In this document: one piece after another, positions 32,901 to 43,895 of the stretch
Numbering within the stretch: position 1 is the stretch's first letter
Layout: every line of letters begins with the position of its first letter
Assembly (NCBI GenBank): GCA_964016875.1
Contig: OZ024735.1
Span: forward strand, 16,024,934 to 16,088,933
Direction: 5' to 3'
Origin: Fallopia convolvulus
Lineage: Eukaryota > Streptophyta > Magnoliopsida > Caryophyllales > Polygonaceae
DNA: 64,000 nucleotides
Translations under genes and position numbers: made by a program
Notes under the pieces: model-generated
What the model was told of the DNA's origin: nothing
The model's database searches: none
What the model saw: the letters and a program-made list of their open reading frames with translations, nothing else

Positions 32901-35900
32901 TATGCAGATTCCATCTACCTTATAAGTTATAACACTTCACAGACAATGCAGGCTATGAAAAGCAATTACTCACCAATTTTAAGCTGAACTGTCTCCCAAC
33001 TTTAGCATTGCTCTCCTGACGTCTTCCTAAAAGTTCATCTTTAAGAACATGTCCTCGAGAACCAAAAACTTTCCTCTCATCCCATATATTGATCTGTGGA
33101 ACAGTAATGAGCACCCAATTAAAACACGCAACTGCACATCATTCTCAACACAAAGTCTTAATGGAGCAAATAGCAATATCACAAGTATATGTTGTAATTG
33201 TCATCAGTTAAAGTAGCATTTTGCAAAGAAAATTTTGTAACAAGATCATCCACTACTATAAGTCTATAATAAACCTCTAATGACCAGATAAACATAAGCT
33301 GAAGAAGAAGCAAAAGTAATATAATACGCATTGCCATTCATACAACAAATAAAAAGCATTTAGTGTTTTCAAATGTGAGTAGAGACACACTAAGTTTCCA
33401 AACTAAAAAAGGGGCATCCATTATTCAACTCTACTCGAATGACATAGAAGTCATCAAATCATTCCTATTGTTTTGCCCCCTTATTTTGATAAAAATGAAA
33501 GAATTCATATTTAAAAAATAAAAACAATGTATTTAAGGTGTGTATGGTAAGCATGCTTTTAATGTAAACGGCATTGATAAGGTAATTAATAAGGAGAGAT
33601 AAGGTAACCAATAAGGAGATAATGTGCTAATATGTAACCCTTTTGACATGAACTGTATCTTGTCAAACACAACCTAAGACAATTTAGAGGGAAACATATA
33701 CCATAGATACTTGGGTGGATGTCAATACCTCCAAGAACAGCTAACATTTTCTCTAGAAATCCTTGTTTCTCTCTCTTTGATCTATTTCCATGCCAGCATT
33801 CTATTAATGTCAAATTTGATCCTAATTACCCAATAATTAATTAATCTCTAATTATTTATGAAGATCCTTCTAAACTTTTGCTCAAATCATGATCAAGAAC
33901 TGCAGCAAATATTGCATAAAACTCCCACTGCTGCATTGATCATTTGATCTTCCTTTTTCACCAAGTTATATTGTATCCTCTATGTTCTGCAATTTGTGAA
34001 AGCAGATGGTATTTCTGCCCATTAAAAATACTTTTTATTGTGTGTGCAATGTACAGTTTATGCATTAAAACATGTGACCGTGTGCTGATGTGTCTTCATT
34101 TCCAATTAGTTGTAAGCTGATCTTCAGCATGCTTTTGGCATTTAATCTTCTGCACATAAAAATCCACAACAGTAAAGAGTGTTAACGTAGGTCAATTCTA
34201 TGCCAGGCCAGACTACCTTTTCTCCCCTAATATGTCCCCTTGCGTCAAAACTAGTTGCATTCACTGGTAATTGTTATTTCACAACAAAGGAGTTCTCAAG
34301 TCTCAATTGACAACTTAGTTGGGATATTATGCTTTTTAGGTATTGATGTGCACCCATTAAAATGATAAACTATCCATTTTGATCACCAGTACAACGTTCC
34401 ATAATAATTTCTTGTACCCATTTATCTCATAGTGGCGTTTTAATATAACATTTTTTTATAGCCAGAGTAAATATATAACTACTAAAAATATATGCAAATC
34501 AACCTACATGAGAAATGGGCATAAAACAACTTGTCTCCAATAAATGCCAACTCAATACAATGGAATGAACACAGTATATCCAATATGCAATGCTTACCAG
34601 CCTTAGTGCCTGATTCCTTCCAGATGCATCCCCATTCTCAATCACATCATGGAGAGCACCAGGAAGAAACTTCCAAAACTCGGCAACAAAATCTGCACCC
34701 TTGCGTCTACTGTTCTGCAAGATGTCATTTGCGAGATACAAAAAGGCCAACCTCTGCTCACGTGGTGAGCAATGGAATTGTTTATTCCAGGTCTCAACAA
34801 CATACTTAGCTTTATTCATATGAAATATACACCAATGAGACAGAGCTTACAGATGTCAAGGATAACACAGCAGAAGATAAATGGCATGTAAATCTAGTCA
34901 TTAATGCACAGTACAGCTTATTGGGAGCTCCGCAAAGCACATGAGATAGAGTAACACTGCTACTTATTTACAAAGATATTATTAAAGACACAGCCAGAAT
35001 AAATCAAATGCCAGAATAATTATCATGGCAGTGGTGATCATGGAGACTGTTAGAACTTGGAATATAAAGACTAACATAAATGGATTTGTCTTTTACTTTT
35101 AAAGAAACTAAGAATATATTAAAAGTTTTTTAATGATACAGACAAGAGATGAAGTAAGCACAGTGCGTAAAAGCAAAAGATGATTATCTTTTAACAAAAG
35201 AAAAAAAATTTAGGCTTTAAGTTTGACAACACACTGCCTTTGAGATGGATTTAGTCCCTATATCAATTTTGGTAAATTCTATCTAAATTCATCTATTATT
35301 GTCACATAGCTGAATTTCAGTTTTTCTTGGGTCTATCGGGCGTACCCCCTTTCCCTTGGGCAGGGGTACCCCCATCTTGACCCCCCAGATTCCGCTGTAG
35401 CGGAGCCCCACTTGGTCAATGATGATGATGAGTTTGACAACAACAACAAGAACACCAACCCAGTGTTAACCCGCCTCGGGTGGGGTCTGGGGGTGGCAAG
35501 ATGTACACACACTTGCCCCAACATAAAATCGAGAGGGTGTATGTGGGCTTTCAGTTTGACAGATATAAGCATTTATTGTACTATCTTACCATATAAATAT
35601 CATCTGGAATACATTTAAAATCCCAAAATTATTGCATTCGCCCCTAATTTAATTAAAAGCTTACTGATTTACTCTTGCTCAGTATATAAGCTAGCCCAAA
35701 CATAACTGGGATTGCCATATACATTTAATATATAGTCCACCAAAATAAAAGAGTACTCTAGCATACTTTATGTTGATGAGTTGAGCAACATCCATCAACC
35801 CCGAAATGATCCAAGCAAGCTAGGGGTGCTTGTTAATTTTATGACATCTGAGTGACATTATTTAACTTTCACAGCTCACAAATGCTCTACGTAATTTTTT

Positions 35901-36339
35901 TTGTCCCTACAGTAATTGTCAACAACTGCATTCATACAGATACATGCAAGAATGACGGGCCTAAACTCACAACCCATGAATAGAGGAATGAAATCGACAA
36001 ATCCAGATATACATGGAAAAAGCTGGAACAACAATACAAGCATTAACTTTCACCAAGAGATGAGAAGCATGACTGTATTTGCAGATTGAAGTACATTATG
36101 TAAGAATCTTTACAGAATTATGTGCATGTGTATACTTATATGGGACGTAAGAAGTGATGATAGGTTGATATCAACCTAAACAAATATGGTGATTTTATCA
36201 GATACCATAATACGATCTGAAAGATAAATAAGTGACCATTTACTCATGTAATTTGAAGGATACTCTCAATACTCGCCTGAGAAGCATTGAGTTTCATTAA
36301 CTTCTCTACCAAAATCTGAGGATTGAATGTACTACCCAT
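29934..36339 (-). CDS. CID-domain protein, RPRD1/Rtt103-like, 486 residues
   Basis: Seven coding exons join in frame with GT-AG introns: 36264-36339, 34598-34845, 32974-33093, 32706-32862, 32048-32184, 31925-31960 and 29934-30620 (1461 nt). Residues 1 to about 133 form a CTD-interacting domain (MGSTFNPQILVEKLMKLN, LSHWCIFHMNKAK, EQRLAFLYLANDILQNSRRK, FWKFLPGAL, INIWDERKVFGSRG). This fold binds phosphorylated RNA polymerase II tails in 3'-end processing and termination. A coiled-coil-like segment follows (VELQHQHSVLRGCIDQL to LDQMRTQLQ), then a low-complexity region with alanine runs and Pro-rich stretches (PPPPQLPIPLMPPYP, APPPPPNPYQ) up to the stop. The start is the first ATG after the leader splice site. 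It is probably nuclear by family. Confidence in the joins is high because each preserves frame and conserved sequence. Confidence 0.95.
30761..31029 (+). mobile_element. Solo LTR in the last intron of the CID gene
   Basis: The 269-bp element begins TGATAAGATCC and ends TATCTATCA. It is flanked by GCTAC at 30756-30760 and 31030-31034, a perfect 5-bp target duplication. It has a TATA-like CTATATAAG and a downstream AATAAAAA on the plus strand, opposite to the host gene. Size and ends suggest Copia. Confidence 0.85.
33537..33674. mobile_element. Small Tourist-like MITE in a CID gene intron
   Basis: The 138-bp segment is bounded by TAA at 33534-33536 and 33675-33677. Its imperfect inverted ends are GGTGTGTATGGTAAGC and GGTTGTGTTTGACAAG, like the GGxxTGTTTGG ends of Tourist MITEs. 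The ends have diverged. Confidence 0.55.
35340..35430. repeat. GC-rich SINE-like relic in inverted orientation
   Basis: On the minus strand this GC-rich patch reads GTGGGGCTCC, then TCTGGGGGGTCAAGATG and GTACCCCTGCCC. It resembles the plus-strand sequence of the adjacent SINE (GTGGGGTCTGGGGGTGGCAAG, TGTAC, TTGCCCC) in the opposite orientation. It may be an older copy; no target duplication was found. Confidence 0.35.
35440..35552 (-). mobile_element. TS-type SINE in a CID gene intron
   Basis: On the minus strand the element ends in (TTG)n and contains CCACCCCCAGACCCCACCC. On the plus strand this reads GTGGGGTCTGGGGGTGGCAAGATGTAC in pieces, a hallmark of TS SINEs known from Solanaceae and relatives. 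It is flanked by the 9-bp direct repeat AGTTTGACA at 35431-35439 and 35553-35561. At 113 bp it is truncated at the 5' end. Confidence 0.72.
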
Positions 36340-36369
36340 CGTTGTCCTCTTATTCAGTTGCCCACCAAG

Positions 36370-37150
36370 CTAGAATTCAGAAGCCATATATTAGCAACTA
36401 AAAAACTTACAAGAAAACATAGAACTATTCAGCTGTATACAAAAAGTGGAAAACGGTAGCTAGATTACTGTAGTAGTTGGACATTAAATGCAGGAACTAA
36501 TATTTCTGTTTGGGGATAAACAGAATACACCAATGAGGTTTTATGTGTATGCAAACTTTATAACTTATCAATCCGTGCTCTTCCCTCCTTCTACTCCCTA
36601 AACCAGCAACACAGATCCTACCTTTTCTGTAGGTCTCAAATGCCTCGCCTTACAGCCTCAACCAACCGTCTATTGCAATTTACCCCTCCTCGTACGCACA
36701 ACGAACGCACTTCTTTCCTTTCCTCTTTCTCTCTTTTACTCCTTCCTCTTACACCGATGTATAAAAACATGTAATTTGATCCTCTTACTGAACCAACAAA
36801 CGTAGGGCGAGGAAAGGTTCGGAGTAGAGCAGAATGGTAAATTGACTGCAAAATGAACAGAGAGAAGTAGAGTGAAATCGAATCCCTAATTGGCATTAAA
36901 ACAGAAAAACCAGAAGAGTGTAGTTAGAGTGAGTCTTACGTGGGGATTGAAGAGAGAGGAAGCAGAGCTGCGGTCGCCGGAGAAGGTGCGGCGGGGGTTC
37001 TCGGGGAGCGTGGTCAGGGTTGCAGGCGAGATAATAAGGTGCCCTTCGGCGACGGCCGACTTCTTTCTCTGCACTGGAGACGCCGAGACGGGGTTCGAAC
37101 TCGGAAGTCGGAGACAGGAACGAGCGCACGGATGAATTAAAACCCAAAAA
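36370..37150 (-). promoter_or_regulatory. Leader exon, leader intron and promoter region of the CID gene
   Basis: The first coding exon is preceded by an acceptor at 36370-36371 (minus-strand TTCTAG) and 30 nt of leader. A donor GTAAGACTC lies at 36931-36939, giving a leader intron of 570 bp and a GC-rich, CT-rich upstream leader exon from 36940 to around 37150. The transcription start is not determined. Short frames on both strands in this leader, including one of 83 codons on the minus strand, are not supported as proteins. Confidence 0.6.
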
Positions 37151-37202
37151 GAGAGTGCTTTATTTGGGGGGATTTCACCGTTTTCTCGTGTTTTCCATTA
37201 CG

Positions 37203-37450
37203 CAGGCATGTGCCGGTTCGGTTTTAAACCGGTAAACCGGGCCGGTTCAAATTGGTCAAATCCTAAACCGAACCGGAACCTAAACTGGCAGTTTGGGTCC
37301 GGAAAGGTTAGGTTTAGGTTTGCTCAAACAGCTTACACAAATTGGAACCAGAACCGCCCAAACCTCCGGGTTTTTTTGTGGGCAACTAGTCATTGTGGCC
37401 AAACCGGCGGTTTTTGGGCCCCAACTAGCCATTCCTCCATTTCCTCCCCA
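37203..37450 (+). mobile_element. One end of an Ac-like hAT element
   Basis: CAGGCATGTGCCGGTTCGG at 37203 resembles Ac-type hAT terminal repeats, and it is followed by many AACCGG/CCGGTT words, the usual subterminal composition. The matching right end was not found within about 1.3 kb, so this looks like a truncated element about 50 bp upstream of the CID gene leader. Confidence 0.5.
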
Positions 37451-38544
37451 ACAACAAGTCCCGCCGGAAATTGTCTCAAGCACCACCACCATCCCTCCCA
37501 CCATCATCCATAAGGACCACCACTTGAGAGAATCAATCCTATATGTCTACAAAACATTTTAAAAAGGAGCATTATGATGAACCGAACAACAAATATACGG
37601 TTCATTATAATTATTGTCCCAAAAAATATTAATGGTTAGGTGGATGTAATTTTATCTTGGATATTTTTGTGACTTTTCAAAGTTTGTGGCATCTTGTGAG
37701 AGGCGTCCATGTGACCTAGGCTAATACCCTTGTTGATGCCTCATTAACCTCTTTAGACAAGATTGATCAAGAAAACTCAAACCCTTGTCTCCTTTGATTT
37801 GAATCGAATTTCCTTACTTTTGCCTTTCATTTTTCAGTTTAGATCAATTGGATCGTGAGTCATATCGATCCAAGACCAGAGATTTGATCTAGGTGAGTCA
37901 CATCCTAGTTCGAGTCTTCTAGTTCGTGTTTTCGAGAGGTGAGTCGTATCCTTTCGAAGGCTCGTCCATATCCAGCCCTAACCCATCAATACCACACCTC
38001 CATTCTCTAATTTCCATCCTCCATCAACCATCAAAACCTCCCTCAAAAGCTCCTTTGAAGGCCGGCCTCCATCAGATACAAATTCGGCCATCAAACTCAT
38101 CTCGGATAGCATCGTGAAACTCTTTAATATCCCTCAATAAAGTCTTCGTAACTTTCGAATGCCTAAACCAACAACTATAAAATTTTGAGGACACAAACCG
38201 GACTTCCATATCTAACTACTCGAGTTGGAATCACTCAAATCAGAGTCCGTACCAGGGAGAACAAGCCAGTTCAATACAAGACAGATTTCAAGGTGTTTCA
38301 TGTCGATTCCTTGGAAGTCTTGAGGGGGATTGCCTTGCACCGCTTCAACGATAAGATCCTTCATCACTTGGGGTGCAAGACTTGGTTCCTAATGACCGGC
38401 GTACTCCTGTGTGATTCTTTTTCTCTCGGACACTTATGTCATTTTTACCTTTCCGTCCAAGCTAGTTCCACAAAGTCTCTTTTGTCTTTCATCATTTGAC
38501 ATGTAGGCCAAGTTACTTGGAGAATGTTTTCATAGCTTTACACG
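37451..38544. other. Unclassified DNA between CID gene and SIRE-like element
   Basis: The segment holds short open frames without stops of note. One plus-strand peptide at about 38240-38400 (FKVFHVDSLEVLRGIALHRF) is reminiscent of putative plant transposon proteins, but too short to assign. Confidence 0.35.
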
Positions 38545-39350
38545 TTTCTATAGGATCGTTAGTACTAGGACGAGTCGGTGACCCCTAAGAAGTCGTCGAC
38601 TTTGAGTGATAAAGCAGCGGAATAAATAGACAGTAAAATAAACGTTACCAACAGTCAATGACAAGCGATGTATAGTGGAAACTCTTCGTAAACCAACTAG
38701 TTTACTTAGAGAAAAACTACTCCCTTCCAAGTTTATCACTTGGTCGGATTTCAAGAGTCCTTAGACTCGCTCTATTGATTTCTTGAGTGATTACAAAGCT
38801 CTCTCGTGTACAAGAATGAATCTCACACCCTTGAACCACGCTCTACCTTTGCATTCACACTCTCAATCTCACGCTATGCCTAAGATCTCTTGACTCACCA
38901 CTTGTACGAATCTCACGCACAAGTATACTCCTTTCTTACACACGATATGAAAACTAAGCTCACACACGTTGCCAATTAGCCTATACACTAGAGTATTTAA
39001 ACTAAGGTAAGAGAGATCTCATGTATATTATTTTCCATTCGATTAGGAAAACAATATACACTCAATCTTTTACAAATCTTTCCAAATATACAATTGTACG
39101 CACACTAAAATATTCTAGGAGAATCAAAATTATCTTCGTCTTGATTTTAGCACTCTTTTGATGATCTTCTCCTAAAATAGAACGACACAGCTGTCTTCAA
39201 TTAAACGCACATGATCTGTGCCTTCCTTCCGTAAATAGATCGCTTCGCCAGCTAGTTATGTCAGTGACTTTGCCAAGTCGTCGACTCGACTTGCAAACTC
39301 AGGGCCACTGACTCTGGAACCATCAAAACTCAAACTTCCATATTCTAACA
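38545..39350 (-). repeat. SIRE-like 3' LTR
   Basis: On the minus strand it begins TGTTAGAATATGGAAG directly after the polypurine tract. It contains repeated GTCGTCGAC/GTCACTGAC words. The far end is placed near 38545 only by loss of LTR-like sequence. A match to TTAGCACTCTTTTGATGATC within it (near 39148) recurs at the other end of the element. Confidence 0.65.
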
Positions 39351-39789
39351 AATTCCCCCTTTTTGATGGTGACAAACAACCTGTTCTGATAAAAACTATC
39401 CATCATACAAAAACAACATAATAAAAAGAGCAAAGCACAACAACCATAAAAAGTTCCCCGTAAGCTTAGTAACCACATGATTTCAGTATTTTGATCCCCC
39501 TAATAACCTATTCCCCCAGTTTATTCCCCCTTTTGGCTTCATCAAAAAGATTGCTAAAACAAGAAAAGAAATCAGAGGCAAATATAGAAACTTAAAGCAT
39601 AATATCAAAACAGTCATAGAAAGTCATCCACCACTGCAAAATGAAAAGTACGATGCAAACACACACAATCCAGAAATACGTTACAACCATATTGAACTAA
39701 AAAGAAAAGTCTTTTAAAATGGAGGGATAATGTGGCAAGGATAGAAGAAAGGGATAGAGAAGATCATGAAAGTACGACAGTCACTAACA

Positions 39790-42700
39790 TCAGGCTCCAA
39801 AGTCATTGAGCCTCTCCTCTATTGCATCAAGCTTTGAAAGTGCGTTGTCGACCATATTTTGTAGCCTCTCCATCATTCCCTTCAGAATCATATTCTGCTC
39901 CCTGATTTCCTTCAATTCATCGTTCGCTGGAGCAGACTTCATTCCTTCTTCCTGATGTCCCTTGTCACTGACTTCTGATATCTTCGACACCCACTGTCCA
40001 TCAACCCAGTTCCATCCAAACTTCCTGATCATTTCTTTGTTGAGAACTCTGGTGTTGAGGACATCAGCACGGCTATCCACATAGACCTTATGCTCATACA
40101 TCATCAAAGCAATCAACATTCTGTAGGGAAGAGCATGCTTGGCAGTTTCAAGCACGTGCTTCTTGTGAAGCATCATCAGACGTGGCATGTTGACTTTCTT
40201 TCCTCTTATGATCTTGTCCATGACTAGCAGATCTTGAATGGAGGTAGTATTCCTCTTGAGTTCCCTTGGTAGCAGGTTGCTTATGAGGTAATTGAATATC
40301 ACCTTCTTCTCTATTTCCATCTTGTTGACCAGATAGGGGCTAGTGAAATTATCATCACTGTCAGTGACAGCTTTGATGATCTCACAGTCATCGACCCCTT
40401 CAGCCCAACCTCCTTTGTAGTCACTGACATCCTTGCTAGTGAAGGAGTACGTCTTCTTATCTATCGTGTACCTCCCTATGGTCATATTCCCAGTATCATC
40501 AATCACCAGATTTTCATAGAACATCTTAACCATCAGAGGATTGTATTCATGCTCCCCCTGCACTAACTTATCCCATTTCTACTTTTTCAACCAGTCAATG
40601 ACCTTTGTAAGTTTGAACTCCTTCATGAAACCTTCATCCCACAACATATCCTTAGTGAAATCCCTATACGACATATCAATGCTTACACTGGTTTTCTTAC
40701 TCTTTTTGCTAGACCCAACATCAGACTTAGGAGATCTCCCCCTTTTCTTCCTAGTGACTTTCTCAGAGAAAGAAGAGTCACCTCCCTCTGAGGCAGCCTC
40801 AGGGGTTTCCAACCCCTTGCCCTTCTTGGCTTTAAGAGCCACAGTCGAGGCTCTAGCACTAGCAAATCTAGTCTTAGGGCGAAAAGGAGGAGGCATTTCA
40901 ATCTCATCATCCTTAAGTAACTCAGAGTCATCTCCAAAGAGGTCTTTTTCTAAATTTCTCTTAATAGAATCACCATATTTGGATTTCTTAGAAGCTAAGA
41001 TGGGATCAGAGGGTGTACCTTCTTCAGAAATTTCTGTTGGTTCCTTTTGGGAGAAGTCCTTGTCAACCACCTTGTCGACATTCTCCACACCAGTATCTAT
41101 ATCAATGACTTTTGAGGAGTCATTGACATCCTTTTCTTGATCGTGAGGAGATAGTTGTTGATTCTCCTCTTCACCAGCCTCTTCTACTTTATCCTCTGCA
41201 AAAGACCCGACGACCTTCTTCGTTTCCTCAAATTCCATTGACTCCATAATTGGAGTCTTCACTCTCTCTTCCTCTACAATCTCTTGGTCAGAGGGTTTAG
41301 GTAAGGAAGAATCACCGATTTCTGGGAAAACCATTGGTTGGGCCGTTTGGCGCGGTTTTCCAGACTCCGGTGACAGGGTTAGGGTTTCGGTTTCAATTTG
41401 AGGGGGTAGAGGATTTTGGGGTTTTTCAGCGGCAATGGGAGATGAGGGAGTTGATTTTGGAGGAGAAGGGTTTGGATTCTGGTTTTGTGGAGGAATGAGG
41501 TTTTGAGATGAAAGTTCCATGGCGGTTGGAGGAACGGTTGAGGAAGACGATTCCCCAGACAAAAGGGATCGAAGGCTCTAGCACTAGCAAATCTAGTCTT
41601 AGGGCGAAAAGGAGGAGGCATTTCAATCTCATCATCCTTAAGTAACTCAGAGTCATCTCCAAAGAGGTCTTTTTCTAAATTTCTCTTAATAGAATCACCA
41701 TATTTGGATTTCTTAGAAGCTAAGATGGGATCAGAGGGTGTACCTTCTTCAGAAATTTCTGTTGGTTCCTTTTGGGAGAAGTCCTTGTCAACCACCTTGT
41801 CGACATTCTCCACACCAGTATCTATATCAATGACTTTTGAGGAGTCATTGACATCCTTTTCTTGATCGTGAGGAGATAGCTGTTGATTCTCCTCTTCACC
41901 AGCCTCTTCTACTTTATCCTCTGCAAAAGACCCGACGACCTTCTCCGTTTCCTCAAATTCCATTGACTCCATAATTGGAGTCTTCACTCTCTCTTCCTCT
42001 ACAATCTCTTGGTCAGAGGGTTTAGGTAAGGAAGAATCACCGATTTCTGGAAAAACCATTGGTTGGGCCGTTTGGCGCGGTTTTCCAGACTCCGGTGACA
42101 GGGTTAGGGTTTCGGTTTCAATTTGAGGGGGTAGAGGATTTTGGGGTTTTTCAGCGGCAATGGGAGATGAGGGAGTTGATTTTGGAGGAGAAGGGTTTGG
42201 ATTCTGGTTTTGTGGAGGAATGAGGTTTTGAGATGAAAGTTCCATGGCGGTTGGAGGAACGGTTGAGGAAGACGATTCCCCAGACAAAAGGGATCGAAGG
42301 CTCTAGCACTAGCAAATCTAGTCTTAGGGCGAAAAGGAGGAGGCATTTCAATCTCATCATCCTTAAGTAACTCAGAGTCATCTCCAAAGAGGTCTTTTTC
42401 TAAATTTCTCTTAATAGAATCACCATATTTGGATTTCTTAGAAGCTAAGATGGGATCAGAGGGTGTACCTTCTTCAGAAATTTCTGTTGGTTCCTTTTGG
42501 GAGAAGTCCTTGTCAACCACCTTGTCGACATTCTCCACACCAGTATCTATATCAATGACTTTTGAGGAGTCATTGACATCCTTTTCTTGATCGTGAGGAG
42601 ATAGCTGTTGATTCTCCTCTTCACCAGCCTCTTCTACTTTATCCTCTGCAAAAGACCCGACGACCTTCTCCGTTTCCTCAAATTCCATTGACTCCATAAT

Positions 42701-43128
42701 TGGAGTCTTCACTCTCTCTTCCTCTACAATCTCTTGGTCAGAGGGTTTAGGTAAGGAAGAATCACCGATTTCTGGAAAAACCATTGGTTGGGCCGTTTGG
42801 CGCGGTTTTCCAGACTCCGGTGACAGGGTTAGGGTTTCGGTTTCAATTTGAGGGGGTAGAGGATTTTGGGGGTTTTCAGCGGCAATGGGAGATGAGGGAG
42901 TTGATTTTGGAGGAGAAGGGTTTGGATTCTGGTTTTGTGGAGGAATGAGGTTTTGAGATGAAAGTTCCATGAAGGTTGGAGGAACGGTTGAGGAAGACGA
43001 TTCCCCAGACAAAAGGGATCAAAGAAAATGGTCACCAAAGAGGGCGAGAATCTTCTTCTTTGCCGATTCAGGGCTTTCGGTTTTGGTTTTGGGAGAAGTA
43101 GGGAGGTTTGAGTTGGAAGGAGACGCCA
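39790..43128 (-). pseudogene. SIRE-like additional (env-like) ORF with triplicated segment
   Basis: The ancestral start is probably ATG 43128 (MASPSNSNLPTSPKTK), with an in-frame TGA at 43019-43021. The body is Pro/Ser-rich, then acidic, with a Lys/Arg-rich patch (RKKRGRSPKS) and a conserved C-terminal part (TKVIDWLKK, HEYNPLMVKMFYENL, RYTIDKKTYSF) ending in a coiled coil (LKGMMERLQNMVDNAL). A TAG at 40579-40581 separates the last 258 codons. The first half is repeated three times in tandem with a period of 725 bp, which is not a multiple of three, so the frame is lost at each join. Envelope function is not supported: no signal peptide or membrane anchor is visible. Confidence 0.82.
40849..43023 (-). 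repeat. 725-bp tandem triplication
   Basis: The word GGCTCTAGCACTAGCAAATC starts at 40849, 41574 and 42299, exactly 725 bp apart, and the three units run to about 43023. Differences between units are a handful of bases (for example CTTCTTCG versus CTTCTCCG, and GGGAAAACC versus GGAAAAACC), so identity exceeds 99 percent. The second and third units share variants that the first lacks. Confidence 0.95.
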
Positions 43129-43895
43129 TTGGAGATGAGTGAAGGTTTGAGGGTTTTGGGTTCGAGAGAGAGTAGAAGTTTAGAGAGAGAGAGAGAGAGA
43201 GAAGAATTGAGAAAAGCGTACCTTTAAGTTTGACGGTTGAGGCATAATAAAGGAGTTCACTTCCATCATTAAGGAAGTTGTCAAATCACAAGATCTTCTC
43301 TTTCCTTCCTTTTTGAAATAACTTTCCAATTTCAAAAGATATTGTTAAGCCATGATTTTTTTCTCGCGCCAGAAATCACAGTCACTGACCTTGAACACGT
43401 CGGCGACTCTTATCACAAAACTGCTATCTTCATATGTCCATGACTTTTGTACACACATGACTTTCTCATTTAAGGACTTACTTGGTGTTGGGGTTGCACA
43501 GGGAGTGACAAATAAAACCAAGCAAAAGCTTTATTTTTGAGGATTTATCGATCATGATGATAAATCTCCGTTTAACAAAGAATTTCAAAAGTGGACTCAT
43601 AGAGACTCTCAAACATGATAGGTTAGGAACAAGCTTTAGAATCAACTATCATTTGGGCTTGTAAAGAGGGTTAGGATCATCAAGTTGATTCTTTTGGGCT
43701 AAAACAAAGAGCTCAAAAAGGTTGCACACATACTGAATGTAGTGAAAGTCATTGACAGTCAAGTTGCGTGGGGTTTCCTAAATATGATGTCTATCAAGTA
43801 TGTCTAAGAATTACACCATAAAAGCATGATTTCAAAACATATGTAAAGCAATCAATTCTAGCCAATCATCGAGGGAGTTCATGTAGGGAAATAGA
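43129..43895 (-). other. Non-coding spacer between RNase H and the additional ORF
   Basis: The spacer contains a (GA)n run at about 43180-43202 and no supported frame. On the coding strand it lies downstream of RNase H and upstream of the additional ORF, where SIRE elements have an untranslated gap. Confidence 0.55.

Noticed and set aside
36896..37147. 83-codon minus-strand ORF at the start of the CID gene
   Set aside because: It spans a convincing leader donor splice site (GTAAGACTC) and lies in the untranslated leader; at most an upstream ORF.
40849..43023. Regular tandem units taken as a CRISPR-like or satellite array
   Set aside because: Units are 725 bp, contain a coding segment of the retrotransposon ORF and number only three; there are no short repeats with unique spacers.
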